From the NCBI GenBank assembly GCA_916700875.1, contig CAKAKS010000034.1, positions 16,769,718-16,833,717 of the forward strand: a stretch of 64,000 bases of DNA. Reading direction: 5' to 3'. The notes under the pieces were generated by a model that saw only the letters and a program-made list of their open reading frames with translations, had not been told where the DNA came from and made no database searches. Numbering within the stretch: position 1 is the first letter of the stretch; every line of letters begins with the position of its first letter. The stretch comes from Sebastes aleutianus. Lineage: Eukaryota > Chordata > Actinopteri > Perciformes > Sebastidae. The position numbers and the translations under genes were made by a program. This document shows, in pieces, positions 1-13,300 of the stretch.

Positions 1-1305
1 ACACAAACACACAGATACACGCATGTTAAACTCCTACACAGCACCCACAACCTTAGATGTTGAAAAAATCCAGAGATGTCATCGGTACATCAGTACAAAT
101 GATCCATTTAGGGAATGTTAACAAATCATTTTTGATTTTTTGTTTTTTTGTTTTTTTGTTTGTTTCGTAGAAAAGCACAGAAAGTCTCCATGCTGAGAGT
201 AGCCATCAGTGACCTTACACATAGGGGGGAGATAGGACAGCCACAGGTACATAACACTGCATATATAAATAGACCAAATTAAATATGGGTAGAAGACTGA
301 ATACTGAAAAATACTCTATAATATTATAAATTATCTAGAATGGACTAGAGCATAAAGGGATATTAAGTATGTACAAGTTCAGAGAAGAAGATATGTAATC
401 AATGGATTCTGTATTGAGTTCAACAACTACTACTTTGACAATCCCCTCTCCTGAAAAAAGGAAACAAAAAAAATAATTTAAAAAGCACTCGAAAGATTTC
501 TCAGTACATTTCGTGAGGCACAGTTTTTCAAATGGAATCAAACTACAGTATAGGATGTTTTCAGTGGTTTTCATGTAGGACATAGCAAAAACATTAGATG
601 CTATATTGACAACCAGTATCCCTTTAAAAAGTATATGGCACTCCGGAGTCCCTTCTCCTGCAAGCTGATCACAATGGTGACATTGTGTAAGTCCACGTCA
701 GTCCTGCATTGTCCTCACAGGAAAGGAAGCGATATCAATGTAGGGACAGATTCAGCTGTCCCCGGTTGTCCCGCTGTTTATACTCCAAATGCGAAAGTAG
801 AAATCGGCCAATGAAAATCCATCCATCATTCGTGAAAGGAGAGTTCGCTCCCATGTCCTCTTCAGCCTCACCCGCTGTTTTAGCAGTTAAATATATCTTA
901 GATTGAGAGGTTTTGCAATTTTATGATTGACACACAACCACAGTAGAGACTCATATCCAGTGAAGTAATTGCATACAATGAATTGACGACAAGACTACAC
1001 CTGCATAACAAGCTTGTTAGTAATGCAAAACCACATGGCGGCTATTTGCTTTGTGTCAAATGACGGGTTTAGTTATTTGTTTCTGTAGCAGCATAACAAT
1101 TCTGTACTCTTTTTTTCTTTTTATCATGGTCTATATACAGTGGGAGGAAACTTCAGTTCAGTCTTTCTTATTGTTCTCTCTCAGTCAGTCCAAGGGGAAT
1201 GCTTTCCACAGAAAAAGAAGAGCTTACGCTTCAAAGGTCAAAGTGCTGTGCTGTGAAATATCTAGAATATTCCTTCATCTTGTACATCTGGTGCTGCCAC
1301 CTCTC
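1..1305 (-). other. vegfa: vegfa 3' UTR (probably continues past the window edge)
   Basis: This is the transcribed sequence after the exon 8 stop codon, read on the minus strand. There is no further splice or coding signal. ATTTA motifs on the transcript strand (TAAAT on the plus strand at 266-270, 280-284, 327-331 and 888-892) fit the AU-rich instability elements known from vertebrate VEGFA 3' UTRs. I found no AATAAA, ATTAAA, AGTAAA or TATAAA on the minus strand; the nearest is a rare GATAAA near 1120. The poly(A) site therefore probably lies beyond position 1. A run of A with interspersed C on the transcript (T/G-rich plus strand 128-167) is low complexity. That the whole interval is transcribed is inference. 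Confidence 0.6.
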
Positions 1306-1327
1306 TCATCTCCTTGGCTTGTCACAT
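1306..1327 (-). CDS. vegfa: vegfa exon 8 (C-terminal CDKPRR and stop)
   Basis: Twenty-two nucleotides after a TTTAG acceptor. The first base completes the split codon for K208, followed by CDKPRR and TGA at 1308-1306. This is the classic VEGF-A tail; its terminal arginine is the neuropilin contact in the family. The same 22-nt coding length is seen in the human exon 8a. Any of exons 5, 6 or 7 (all ending with two bases of a codon) can join to it in frame. Confidence 0.96.
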
Positions 1328-4300
1328 CTAAACAAGAAGGAAAGAATAAACAGTTATCAGAACAAGAAACTTTGGGCTCTTTTTCAGACATACAGTATAT
1401 ATACATAAACACATAGAGAGCCAACGTCACGATGTTACACTCATGCTAGCTGCAACAGTATTGTTGTGACAACAATTTGTGACGCACGCTAGCGAACATG
1501 TTTGTAATTAGTTGACTATTTACACATCAACCAGGAGACATGGAGCAACATTAACAGTTATTTGGCGTCATCTTTGTGTCTACCCGACAAATGTATAATC
1601 CCTCTTTTAGCTCCATTTTTGGTCTCCACCAACTCCTGACGGAAATATCTGACTCTTTAGCTGCTAAATGCTCCACTATGTTAGCTAGTCGCTAACTTAG
1701 CAGTGCATTTGGTGCTCTAGGTAGCGTGCAGTGGGTTTATCAGAGCGTCAACGACACAGATGAGAGCCTCATGAGTCAGCCAAAACAGTAAAGTTGCGGG
1801 CTGTAAAACCAAAACAATGATAAATGACCAATGGGCAACCTCCGGGTCTGAAAAGTGAAGCCAATGTGGAAGTCCCTTAAACTTGCATTTTTTTCTAATA
1901 GCCAGCAGGGGGCGACTCCTCTGGTTGCAAAAAGAAGTCAGATTGTATAGATGTCTATGAGAAAATGACCCGACTTCACAGTGTGTTTTCAGTTCATGAA
2001 AGCCACTGAGCAACTTTCATAGGAATGGACGGGAGCCCGCCTCCCACGCTCTACCCAGTTCTCTTTATACATCCATGCTCTTAACCCTACAGCACTTACT
2101 TGCAGGTCCTCTCGTTGAGCTCTAGCTGGCGATCTTTACAGTATTCATCTGTGTGTTTGCAGGAGCACCGGCAGGTTGCGGGATCCTGCACGAACAAACG
2201 CCTTCTCCTTTCTGAGCAGGTATCACAACATGGCTCACAAACACTGGACAGAGAGAGACAGACAGAGATGGGAAGAAAGAAGGAGAGAGAGAGAGAGAGA
2301 GAGGATGATTATCACAGTGTACCATTACCCCCCATAAGAAAGGTCACCCTTAGGTCAGCCCTTTCGTACGCTCCAGTTTGCCCTTCCAAGCCACCGCCCG
2401 ACAAGTTGTACTGCATGTGACAGTCGGGTAGTGTTGCACACAGGTTCCCACAGAGCAGGCAAATACTCAAGCAGTAAAATTACCCTCCCTCACGCCCCCC
2501 AAACACTCCCGCGTTGATTGGACCGCTCACAAATGCCTTGTATTTGATAGACATGCAGTGAGGAAAGCTTTGGACCAGTTCATGCAACACAACACGACAC
2601 ATACTGGCTTTGAACGACGGGTCAACGACCTCACTCTCACTCTTACAAATGGTAAACTCTTGATAAAGAAGACTCAAGGGTCTGCTTGGTGCTCCGTTAA
2701 GAAACATTTCATTTTATTGAGTGAAAACTGCAGACTATTGTTTCCCAAAGAGAGACATTAGATTCAGAACAGAAGGCTGAAAATTAACAGATGAAGGCTC
2801 CATTTACATCTCAATATACAAATTACAAATGAACACACATGTATTCTTTCACAGTATGAGCATTGAAGAAACATGAGATCATCTTTATATTATTATTTTT
2901 GAATAAAATATGGGTGCTGTTGTTTAGTTTCACAGACAAAAGCAGGCACAAGACACAAAACAGTACTTGCTAAACAATTTGCTGGTGTACAAAAAAAAAG
3001 AAAAAGGCAATAGATAGCCATCACTCATGTCTTTACATTACATAAAAAGTACCAGCATTATGCACAAAACCTTTTTGTAAAGATGAAAAGAACAGAGAGT
3101 GGAAAGCAGACGGGTGCGAGACACAGCAAAGCGGCACAGACTCAACACTGAACACAGGGCCGTGATTACAATCCTGGTGATCCCAGCACAGATACCACAA
3201 CAGTACGAGCCGGTCTGCAAAGCCATGCTGGTGGAGCTGTGATCTTGTTTCAGTAGAGGGTTCGAGTTACAGCTAACAGCCGATCTGTTTATTCCAGCTT
3301 CTTTAAACGTGTCCATTATCAATCAGAGAACTTGCTATCTGACACGATGTTAGGAGCAACTCAAGTTTCTACTGTTTTTCATGTATCTCATCTTCAACCA
3401 TCGTCCCAGGCTCACCCATACAGAGTGATATACTTGTAAACAGGGAGCTGGCGAGGTTGAAGGGAGATTAGATGGGTATTGTGACGGGTGGAGATGGGTT
3501 ATGGTTCACTTTTTGTGATGTGGGATATGGCTGGCAAGTCTGCCGTACTTCTCTGATTGTGTAAAGTTTTGCTAAAACAACGTTAGCAGACATGGCAACG
3601 TAGACACGGATATTCTGAGTATGTACAACACGACTGACGAGACAAAGTTAGCGACAGTACACAGAAGCGGCATGCCAATTGATGTGGCTAAATTAGAAGG
3701 GGCAAATGAGCTCCTCCCAAATGAGCTTAATTATGAGAAGCGCAACACTCAGGTGTAGGTAGGTGGAGAAGGCGGAGCTGACATACGCATCGTGAATTGT
3801 TTTGTCGCGGTTTTTCTTTCGTTTTCTCTTTAGGCCTTTGCCCTTGCCTGTCCGGGATTTTCTGCAAGAGAACAGAGGACAACAACGCAGAGAGAGAGAG
3901 AGATGCCTGAGAGACTGAGGAGAGATGGACTGTTTAGAAAGGCCTAAACTGACAAACAACACTGATTCATAGCAATCCTTTTTTCATTTCTGTAAATCAG
4001 AGAGCCAAACAATCAGTCATTCAGAACAGGATATTGTTAAATTTGATTATTGTGTAGTGATTTGGGGTGATAAATCATATTATGAGAAAGGCGCCAGGCA
4101 GTGCTCCCATGAGTGCATGTGATATGCCTAAAATTACCAATAGTCTTCAGTCAGGGATGATAGGAATTCAAAGATTGCAGCAGAAAAATGTTTTTGTTAA
4201 TCTGTTGAAATGATCTAAAAGGTTTTAAATAAAGCAACCAATGAAGTGTGTCCTGATAAAGGTTTAAAGACACGGTGGTTTCCAAACATCCTGTAGTTTG

Positions 4301-7300
4301 TGAATGTGATGAATATCAAATGTTCCAACAACTTTATTGTCCAACTTGGCTTTTGGGAAACAGTACAATGGCTTTGCAGAATGTGGTAGCGATTAATAGT
4401 TTGAGGTTTGGCTTGGCTGGCTGAAATTTCCCAGAGGACAATGAAGTTTGACTCCACCAAAAACTGCATCTTTCAACCTATCTGGGTCAACTCTTTATGG
4501 CTGATTCAACAACACAATGAGAACGAGCCTGTAAAAACATACACCTGGAGGCTCACAGGTGCAGGCTGGATTAAAATATCAGGATGCGTGTTCAGAAACA
4601 AGCTGGGTTGCATAAGCTTTTTGCGGTCTAAGATGTAGAAAACTACACAGAAAACTTCTGTAATACTCAAATAGAAATGCAAAACAAAGTTGTGACATGT
4701 CTCTGTAGACATTGATGTCTACAGAGACATGTCACAACTTTGTACAGGAAAAAGTTTTTTTCTTTTAATCAGAAAAACTGTGTAATGGTAAAAACTCTTT
4801 TTTACCTCACCATGATTAGTTTCTGGCCCACTAATTTCAGTAATATGTTCTCAGACCTAGCCTCTTTTCTGACCTCAGCACTCTGTACGTTAATACGTGA
4901 TTCGGTCACATATAGCGTTCACTTTGCAAACCTTAGGGAAAAGTCAAGTCATAACTTTTTTGTTTTTACCTGTTATCCAGCAGCATGTTGCGTCTTTAAA
5001 TGTATTGATGAATGATCTCAAAGATGTCTGTTTTCTGCTCGCAATGATGCATGCATTGATGTTTTCCTGAGGAAAAGTGAACACTTAAATCCAATATTGC
5101 CACAGATTGTGCTGCTCTGGGCTTCTTCTTCTTCTTCTTCTGGAACGCACATTGAGTTTGTTGCACAGGTCATAGAAGAACCTGGCTCAGTCTGTGGAAA
5201 TATTGGATTTACATGTCGCTTTTGCCGCGGGCAAATAGAACCCGCTACTGGATAATGAGTAATGGGCCTTTCACACAGAACGCGGTTTGCGCTGCGCTTG
5301 CCAATGGCTTCATTGCACATCACAGTGCGTTCCACTCCACTCCACTGCATGCTGCACACTGCACGCCGCACGCTCAGCTACCCTTTGCTTGGTGCAGCAA
5401 AAAGAATTTGTTGCGCCACGCAAGCCTTTGGAAATAATGGGTTTCAGAGCTCAGCGGTGCCGTTGCTGCATTCTGTTTGAAAGACCCATAGGAGTCAGTG
5501 AGGCTGTACTTGGGCAGAGAGGTGCTTTTAGTTAAATGCTAACATTGACATTGTTCACAATGCTAACATGTTGCCGTTTAGCAGCTATAATATTTGCCAT
5601 GTTCATCTTCTAAGTTTAGCGTGTTAGCATGCTATCATTTGCTTATTAGCATTAAACACAAAGTGCAACTGAGGCTGATGGGAATGTCGTTAGTTTTGCA
5701 GGTTTTTGGTCATCGACCAAAAGCATGTTTCACCGAATAGACAAAATTTCATGATAATCCACCTAATGGTGGGACAGACCCAGCTGGGACTGGATATGAC
5801 ACAGTTCAATAAGGATGTCCATGGAAAAGGATGAAGCTGTTGTCAATGTAGGAATTTCCTCTTTTTGATTGCTCATCAGGTCCAGTTTTACAGTGGACGT
5901 TGACAAGTGTCCCAACCTCAGCGGGATGACTCACCCTAACAGACCTCCAGAGACCTGTCACTACTGAGGGGGTCAGCGGGCGACGTTGAAACTAAACATG
6001 AAAGTATGAAGGCGTCAGAAACGGGGGGTTGAACGACCCTGAGACCGTCGCTTTGTAGACGCACGCCACCGAAGCCGGACTTGTAAACAGTTGAGACAAG
6101 GTTAAAGAGGAGGTCTCAAAACTAGCCCTTATCTATATGACAGACGACCTGACATAAAACCAAAATACAACCCCCTGCAACGGAAAGATATTAATGTTCC
6201 CAGAAGGAGGATTAAAGTGTTTTAATGACCCTTTGCACACTGACTTCTGTTGCATGTTGAAGAGAAGAACACAGTTGAGCAAGGACCATAAACAGAAAAG
6301 TTGAACCAGTCTTCAAAAACACTGTTATCTGTATCAGAGCAACCAGTAACGGGAGTTAAGTGGGATGTAAACGGTAAAGAAGAGATGAAAGGAATGTAAA
6401 GACGAGATAGAAAAGGGAGGAAAGGTGTAAAGGACAGGTATAGAGAGGGCAATGACCTCATCAAGTGTCACTCATTCACCTGGATGGATTGAGCTGGTAT
6501 TCCCCGTGTTTATCACCTGAGAGCTGCATGCTAATCTCAGCATGACAGTATCTCATGTGGTGGCTTGTCTTTTAATGAAATAGTATCGTTGTGGAGTGTT
6601 TTGTGTGTCCATGTGAGAGAAAATGGATTGACAGAGGAAAAGGGAGTGAGAACATAACAGACTGATCATAGAGAATAGGATGTCAGGAAGAGCTGCAGAC
6701 GACTGAGAGTGAGAGTTTGTTTGCAGCGCAAAACAGGAAAAAGGATCAAATCTCAAGTCCCCATTGTTTCCCCCTGAAAAAAAAGCCCAATCTCCATGCA
6801 GAAAGAGTGCTGTACTCACTTTTCTCTCTGTTCTTTCACATCTTTCCTTAACCTGAAAAGTAGGAACAAAACAACACGACATTAGATCACAGCACGCCGT
6901 TGTTTCCCAGTAAACAGATACTTATCAAGATCATCAGAGACCAGAGGCACATTATCAGCACGGTAGGGCTCGCATCAGTGTAATTCATATCACGTTACGT
7001 CATCGCCCTTTACCAGAAACTGTGATAAAACCCTCTTACACTTTCAATCACTTAGTAAATGAAGCAGATTTGTTGGGAAATAATGCAGTGTACACACTTG
7101 TACACACTGGCACACAAAAGGGGCGTGTTCACTGATGGATACACAAACACACACACAAACAGGACTACAATAGCAGGCTGGCAGGTTTGTTTCACTTCTC
7201 GTCCATGTGACGACACTTGCGATAACAGTGTGTGGAGCAATACATTTGCTGGCACACTCTAGAGACTAACAGTTAGCCAAAAGTGTTAGGAAACAGTATT

Positions 7301-10300
7301 TCATTCAATAAAGGTCACCACTGCCAAGTTTCTATTTGAAACACTGGTACAATTACTCAACATGAATACGCTGAATAAAACAAAAAGGTATGTGTGCATA
7401 TATACATCGTCTGAAAATGACTGAAACCTGTTGACCGTTACATACAGTACTGCATGTGCTAATGGCGATCGTCTGCACTAAAATCTGTTTAAGTATATGC
7501 AGAGAAAAGAAGGATTCAGATCCTTTAGGTTACTTAAGTAAAAGTAGCAATACTACAATGTGAAACTACTCAATTACAAGCGAAAGTACTGAATTCAATT
7601 ATACCTTAAAGGTGCAGTGTGTAGGATCTGGTGGCATCTAGTGGTGAGGTAGCAAGATTGCAACCACATGAAACTTCTCCCGTGTGCCAAGCGTGTAGGA
7701 GAACTACGACGTGAAAACGTGAAAATGCAAATGGTCCTATCTAGAGCCAGTGTTTGATTGGTCCGTTCTGGGCTACTCTAGAAACATGGCGGCCGGCTCC
7801 AAGAAGAGGACCCGCTCCATATGTAGATATAAACGGCTCATTCTAAGGTACCGAAAACGCAACGATTCTTACTTGGCCCTTTAAAGAATGTCAAATTGTT
7901 ACTGATGCATGGCAAACAGCACTCAAATGTAGATGGTTAAAGGTATAATCCTTAAAATTTTCATGAAATAAAACCCTGTTTTTAATTGTGGATTTCATTG
8001 TTAGTGGCGGAGTCCGCCATTCCCGCAAACCGCTAACAATGGGGTATTTACTGACGCATTTTATATCGTAGAACAAAACGTTGAAATCTCTTAAACTTGT
8101 ATTAACCACAGACCTTATTTCAGGCATCTAACTATTCAAAGCACCCATTGACTTCCAGACGAAGGAATCAGAAGTGCTAAAATGCTAACTCATTTCTGGG
8201 TTTAAGGACTCATTCCTGCAGCTCTCTTTAGTAGTAATAATATAAAGAGCGACAAAGTACATGCAAGGAGTAGATTGTGGTGGATGAGTGGGTCTAACTC
8301 AGGACTCTCCCTGACTGGGGTTTGAGTCCTGTGAGAAGGCTATTTTTCTTCTTTTTTTTTATCAATATTTTCAGTTTTCAGTCGCAGATTTAGGCACCAA
8401 AACTACTTGGTTAGGTTTTGGAAAAATATACATACAGTACAGTACATATACCCATAGAGTATCTGAGGTGTGCATGGGTCGGGTGCAAATAGCATTGTTG
8501 GCTACAGTAACTGACACCTGGGTGCTAATATAATCTGCCTAAAACGTTCTACCAAATAGATTGATCACAGCCGCTAACATTTTACGAAGGTGCCCTAAAA
8601 AGTTTATGACTACACCTAAATGGTTTTACAGTGAAGTTTTGTGTCATCACAGACAGCAGTAAGTTCAGAGTGACATTACTTTATAGCCAGGGAGCTTTCC
8701 AAACACACTGCTGCACAAACAAAAACAAAAAAACATATTTCAGATTTGATAGCTCTGCAAAAGAGAGAGCTTGGTTCTCGGCCAATGGCTGTCGCTACAA
8801 TGTTTGTTTGCTTTTTAGATTTCCCTTAAACGTGGGAGGATGATGCATCGCCCCCGCTCTGTGGTGCTGTGTCACAGTTCACTAATCCACGTCACACAGC
8901 TCAAATCTCAGCCGCCACAATGATCGGACCTTGACAAAACATCAGGAAACGACGCGCCGCTCCGGCTTTCAAGAGCAAGCAAATGTGAGAAATGTGTTAA
9001 TGATTGACTTGAATAGTGAGCGTCAATTGTAGAAGATGATATGATGAAATACTTCTTTTTTTTTTCTCCTTGTTTCACTTTTGGGAACCACGTGATTCTG
9101 TTGTGCCAGTCGAGCTTAAACGCCAGCACAAGAACAACATGTCACTAACATTGTGTCGCAACACTTATCTCCTTTTTACAACAGGCTTTAACAGATTATA
9201 TTAGCTGCCTATCAAAACAAAAGACAGAATAACAAACTGATCCATAAAAATTTATAAATCATTGTACCTCAAGTCTAACCAGAAGAAGTCACCTTACTTG
9301 AGGCCACAAAAAGGACACGCAGTACTTATCTCGGAAATCAATAACTAAACCTATGTAGTTCCAGGAGTGACCTCTACATGCCACAGAGGGAAAACAAAGG
9401 ATCAGGCAGCACTGTACTCACACAAATGTATCTCCGTTACTTGAGAAATGTGATGGAATGAGGATAAACTAAAGCAATATGGAGGATGTGCTTAAACCCG
9501 CTCAGGTATTTTAAAGATCAGTGAAGTAAAAGAGGCAAAGATAAGATATGAATTCCACCTGATATGCATCTGTTAAATGTGTCAGAGGCAAACAGAAGAC
9601 AATAACTTCACATGACGTGTTCGGTCGACCTCTGCTCCGCCACACGAATGTACGGCGCTTAGTGTTTTGTTCGTGTTGGGTGCGTTTCAGTGTGTGTTCA
9701 GGGTTTCTTACCTACACTCACATGCGCTGTGTTCTGTAAAACTCATGAAAATATCATTTTGTTGCCTTTGGGGTTTTATTCTTTTAATCTGTGGAAAAAA
9801 AAAGAAGAGAAATCGTCAATGAAATATACTTTGATGTAGTTTTCCTAGACTTCTTTTTCTCAGCGTTACAATCAAAGCACTAAATAGACTAAAGGTCACA
9901 CAGAAAGGTCACTAAGGTTCAGATGTAAAAAAGAGGAACTACATGTATTGCGTTAAAGTTTCACATCTAAAAGTCTGATTGCAAACTGAAGAGACTGCGA
10001 AACAACAGATGTGTGTGGAGAGATGAACAGTTCCTCCAATTAATACATGAAACAAACATGCCATCATCTCATCGCATTTTCCACATAGTTTTGGACAGTT
10101 TGAGGTTTGACTCGTATTCTTTTAATGACGTCATCGTGGTTTAATGGCACCCAACCAGAGAATTAGCACCACAAACTGTTCATCTCAATGTGAATCCCAA
10201 TTCCTGCTATTTGCATATAAGTGTTGGATGGAGCATTAATTTGTTTTCTGGAAATTTGTTGAACATTTGCAATACATCTGTATGGAAACTGGACCAAAAA

Positions 10301-13300
10301 AGGGAGAGTAACCATGAACAAGAGGCGCAAAGTTCAAAAAGATCTTCCTTTTTTTACTAGAAATGACAAATTACACAGAAATGAGGGCTAAGAATTTTAA
10401 AAAGGCCAAGTAAAGGGTTGATATTTGCCCAAAGGTCACACCTGAGCAGCCTCTGAGCAAACAACAGGGCCACTTGGACAGAGCAGAAGGGCACTTGTGC
10501 CAACCAGAAGGGCACTTGGAGGGCTCTGGGCCGATCAGAGGGACACTTGAAGAGCCCGTGTGCCCTTCTGCTGTGACATTTGGGCAAAAAAACAGTCTGT
10601 CCACACACACAACTTTGATAAATAAGGTTTTCAAAAAGCAAAAAAAGGACATCTCCCCCCGTCACTCCCTCCCCTGTGAACCCCACTGCACAAAACACCC
10701 AAAGTACTGCTGTTGTACCAAACAACGCCACTGACCTCCATTGTAACGTTATAGCTGGACGTTGGCGTGCACTGCATTATCTCGTCAGTGCAGCAGCCGG
10801 CGCAGCGCGTCAACACCACGCAGGACGGGATGAAGATGTGCTCCACCTCCTCCGGATACTCCTGCAGAATCTCCACCAGCAGCTCCCGAGGCTTACACAA
10901 ACTCTTGTTGTACACCTCCATTAAAGGGATCACTGGTGGGAGAAAGAGTCACAGTGTACAAGGGTTATAAAATGGCAGCAGTCTTAACCACTGACTCTTG
11001 AATAGTGCAGCGCTGTAACAATAACACACATCTAAAAGGAGCCTGGCAGGCTCACAGAGAAGTGAAGGAGATGAAACACACACATACAGTATACATGCAC
11101 ACACACGTTTTACTTTCTATTCTTCTATTGAGACTATTGAGACTACAATAATAGCCAAAAGTCTGCTTTCCGCCCTTTAGTCCCCTCTCAATCTTTGCAG
11201 GAGTTCTGCTCTTGAGAAAGATATTAGCACAGACAGACAACACCTCCGAAATATCACTCAGAGAGCCTAAAACAACTCCAGCCTGTCAGCCCTCTGGGAA
11301 GCCAAACCAAATAACACTGTGCCTGTACAATGTCATGAAGTTCAGCTTCTGATTGTCCAAATTAGATTGGGCAACGGTCGGATTGTGCAAAAGCAAAATT
11401 GCTTGGCCAAGAGGGTGAAATTCCATTCTATAAAAGTGTCTGGTCACCATGAACATTTCCCCGGCTCAACCTCAAACAAGAAGGAATGCTGTTCAGGACG
11501 GAAACGTCCGAGAGTTGAGATTTAAGGGTGAAACTTCTCATTTACTAAGAAGGGGAAGTTTGGGGGAGGGGGGGTGAATCTGGACAGGGTCAGACTACGC
11601 ATTCGTCCACAAGGAGGCGATAATTTCCCTTTTTTAATGTCAAGGTGAACCTCCCCAACAGCCCCCTTTTCTATATTGGCTGTGTGCCAGCCAGGGAGCC
11701 CAGAGCAGGCTGTATTCCCACGGTGCCCTGTGGGACACCTACCGTCATGTGGACCTCGTCCTGTTTCCTTCGGTATGTGGGCGCTCTGCAAAGGAGGAAG
11801 AAAAAAAAGAGCAAGCTGTTAGTTACAGTAGATTGTGCAAGAGCTCATAAAAAAAAAGCTGCCCCTGCCTTTTACTTATCCACAGTTGCGCAAAAAATAT
11901 ATATTTACATTTTGACATGTCTGTTGAACTGCTGCCAGAATATGAAAAGCACATTATGTTATCATATCTTGGGCTATACACACACACTATATAAGGAGCA
12001 ATAAGAGTCAAATGTTCATACTATAAGCATAAAAATATATATTTTTTAAGAGCTGATCCTGAACCACATCTGGGTTCATGAATTGTAAAGTAGAAAGAGA
12101 GTTATTAACATATGTATCAACATTCTGAATTAAAGTGGATACATTTCCTTAATTAAGCTGCTTTATTATCATATAATATATTAATAATGACAATAAAGCC
12201 TGTTATATGTGGTGTGTATAAGGCCAAATATTTGACCTACAAGCTGACCTAAACTCTGCCACATCAGCTACATGACCAAACTCCCTATATAAGCTGTGTG
12301 TTAAAAAAAATGTTTTAAGAGCTGATCCTGAACCAAATCTGGGTTTATATTCATGAATTGTAAAGTAGAAAGAGAGTTATTTATATATGTATCAACATTC
12401 GGAATTTTAAAGTAGACATGGGTACACTTCCTTAATTAAGCTGCTTTATCATATAACATAATAATAATGATAATAAAGCCTGTTATATGTGGTGTATAAG
12501 GCCAAATATTTTGACCTAGAAGCTGACCTAAACTCTATTCCACATCAGCTATACGTGACCAAACTCCCTATATAAGCTGGTGTGTATTAGTTTTTGTTTC
12601 AGTTACCACAAAACCTTTAATGTGTGATCACACCAGCCTTTAATGTGTGCCTCCGCCGCCTCTTGGCAACGCGGATTAATATAACTGTCTCCATTAAATA
12701 AAACCGGTAAGAATTCCAGCCTGCTACTTTTCCCTCACAGGGGGTATAGCTGTCACCACACCAGTCGAAACCACAAAAGGACTTTTTTGGCAACTTTCCA
12801 CAGCCGTGCGCGCAATTACGCACAACTTTCTCTCGCGCGCACCAAACCTCACCACCCTCCCTTTTTCTCATGCATAGTCGCGCGCAACATCTCGCGCAAC
12901 ATCTCGCCAATATTGCGTGAGACCTGCTGGTGGTGGTGTATGGCTCCGGGCTTGTATTCAAATGAGTCTGTGGAACTTTTTCTCCCTTCATTTTCTTAAT
13001 GAAACGTTTTAAGAAAAAAGGGGGGTGTTTCGGCTGTGTGGAGTCTCCACCCCCTTTCTGGTGGCGTGAGAGGGTCTAACCTCTGTGGGGCTGTGCTGGG
13101 AGACCCTCAGAAACACTATAATATAATGTATTATTAATGGAATGGGTGTCAAGCTGCGAACACTAAAGCGATGATAGGCCAGCTGGGAATGAGCAACTGA
13201 GACTATTCAGCGTTGATTGTGGAGTTAAGCTGTCATTTAATTAACTAGTTAGATAAATAAACACTTTACTGGACTCTGGATGAGGGGGGTGTTTCATTAA

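Larger units (their letters stand above)
3862..6819 (-). other. vegfa: vegfa intron 5
   Basis: Intron of 2,958 bp between donor GTGAGT and acceptor TTGCAG. It holds a 60-bp perfect palindrome (4684-4743), a TIR element (5264-5486) and a GCTAACATG-type dispersed repeat (about 5525-5815), listed separately. The remainder shows no exon. Confidence 0.75.
6853..9711 (-). other. vegfa: vegfa intron 4
   Basis: Intron of 2,859 bp, donor GTAAGA and acceptor TTTTCAG. It contains a short (AC)n near 7140-7160, a composite of dispersed repeats at 7490-8180, and a TTAGGTTT-type fragment at about 8340-8470. The rest, about 8480-9711, has no coding exon that I can see. Confidence 0.75.

Noticed and set aside
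1230..1305. distal exon 8b acceptor as in anti-angiogenic VEGFxxxb isoforms
   Set aside because: No sequence encoding an SLTRKD-like tail follows in frame; a TTCACAG acceptor would give an unrelated four-residue end.
8280..8340. possible tRNA gene (GGTTTGAGTCC-like word)
   Set aside because: No A box at the right distance and no cloverleaf; belongs to a dispersed repeat.
10676..10924. plus-strand ORF opposite exon 3
   Set aside because: Antisense shadow of the strongly conserved vegfa exon 3.
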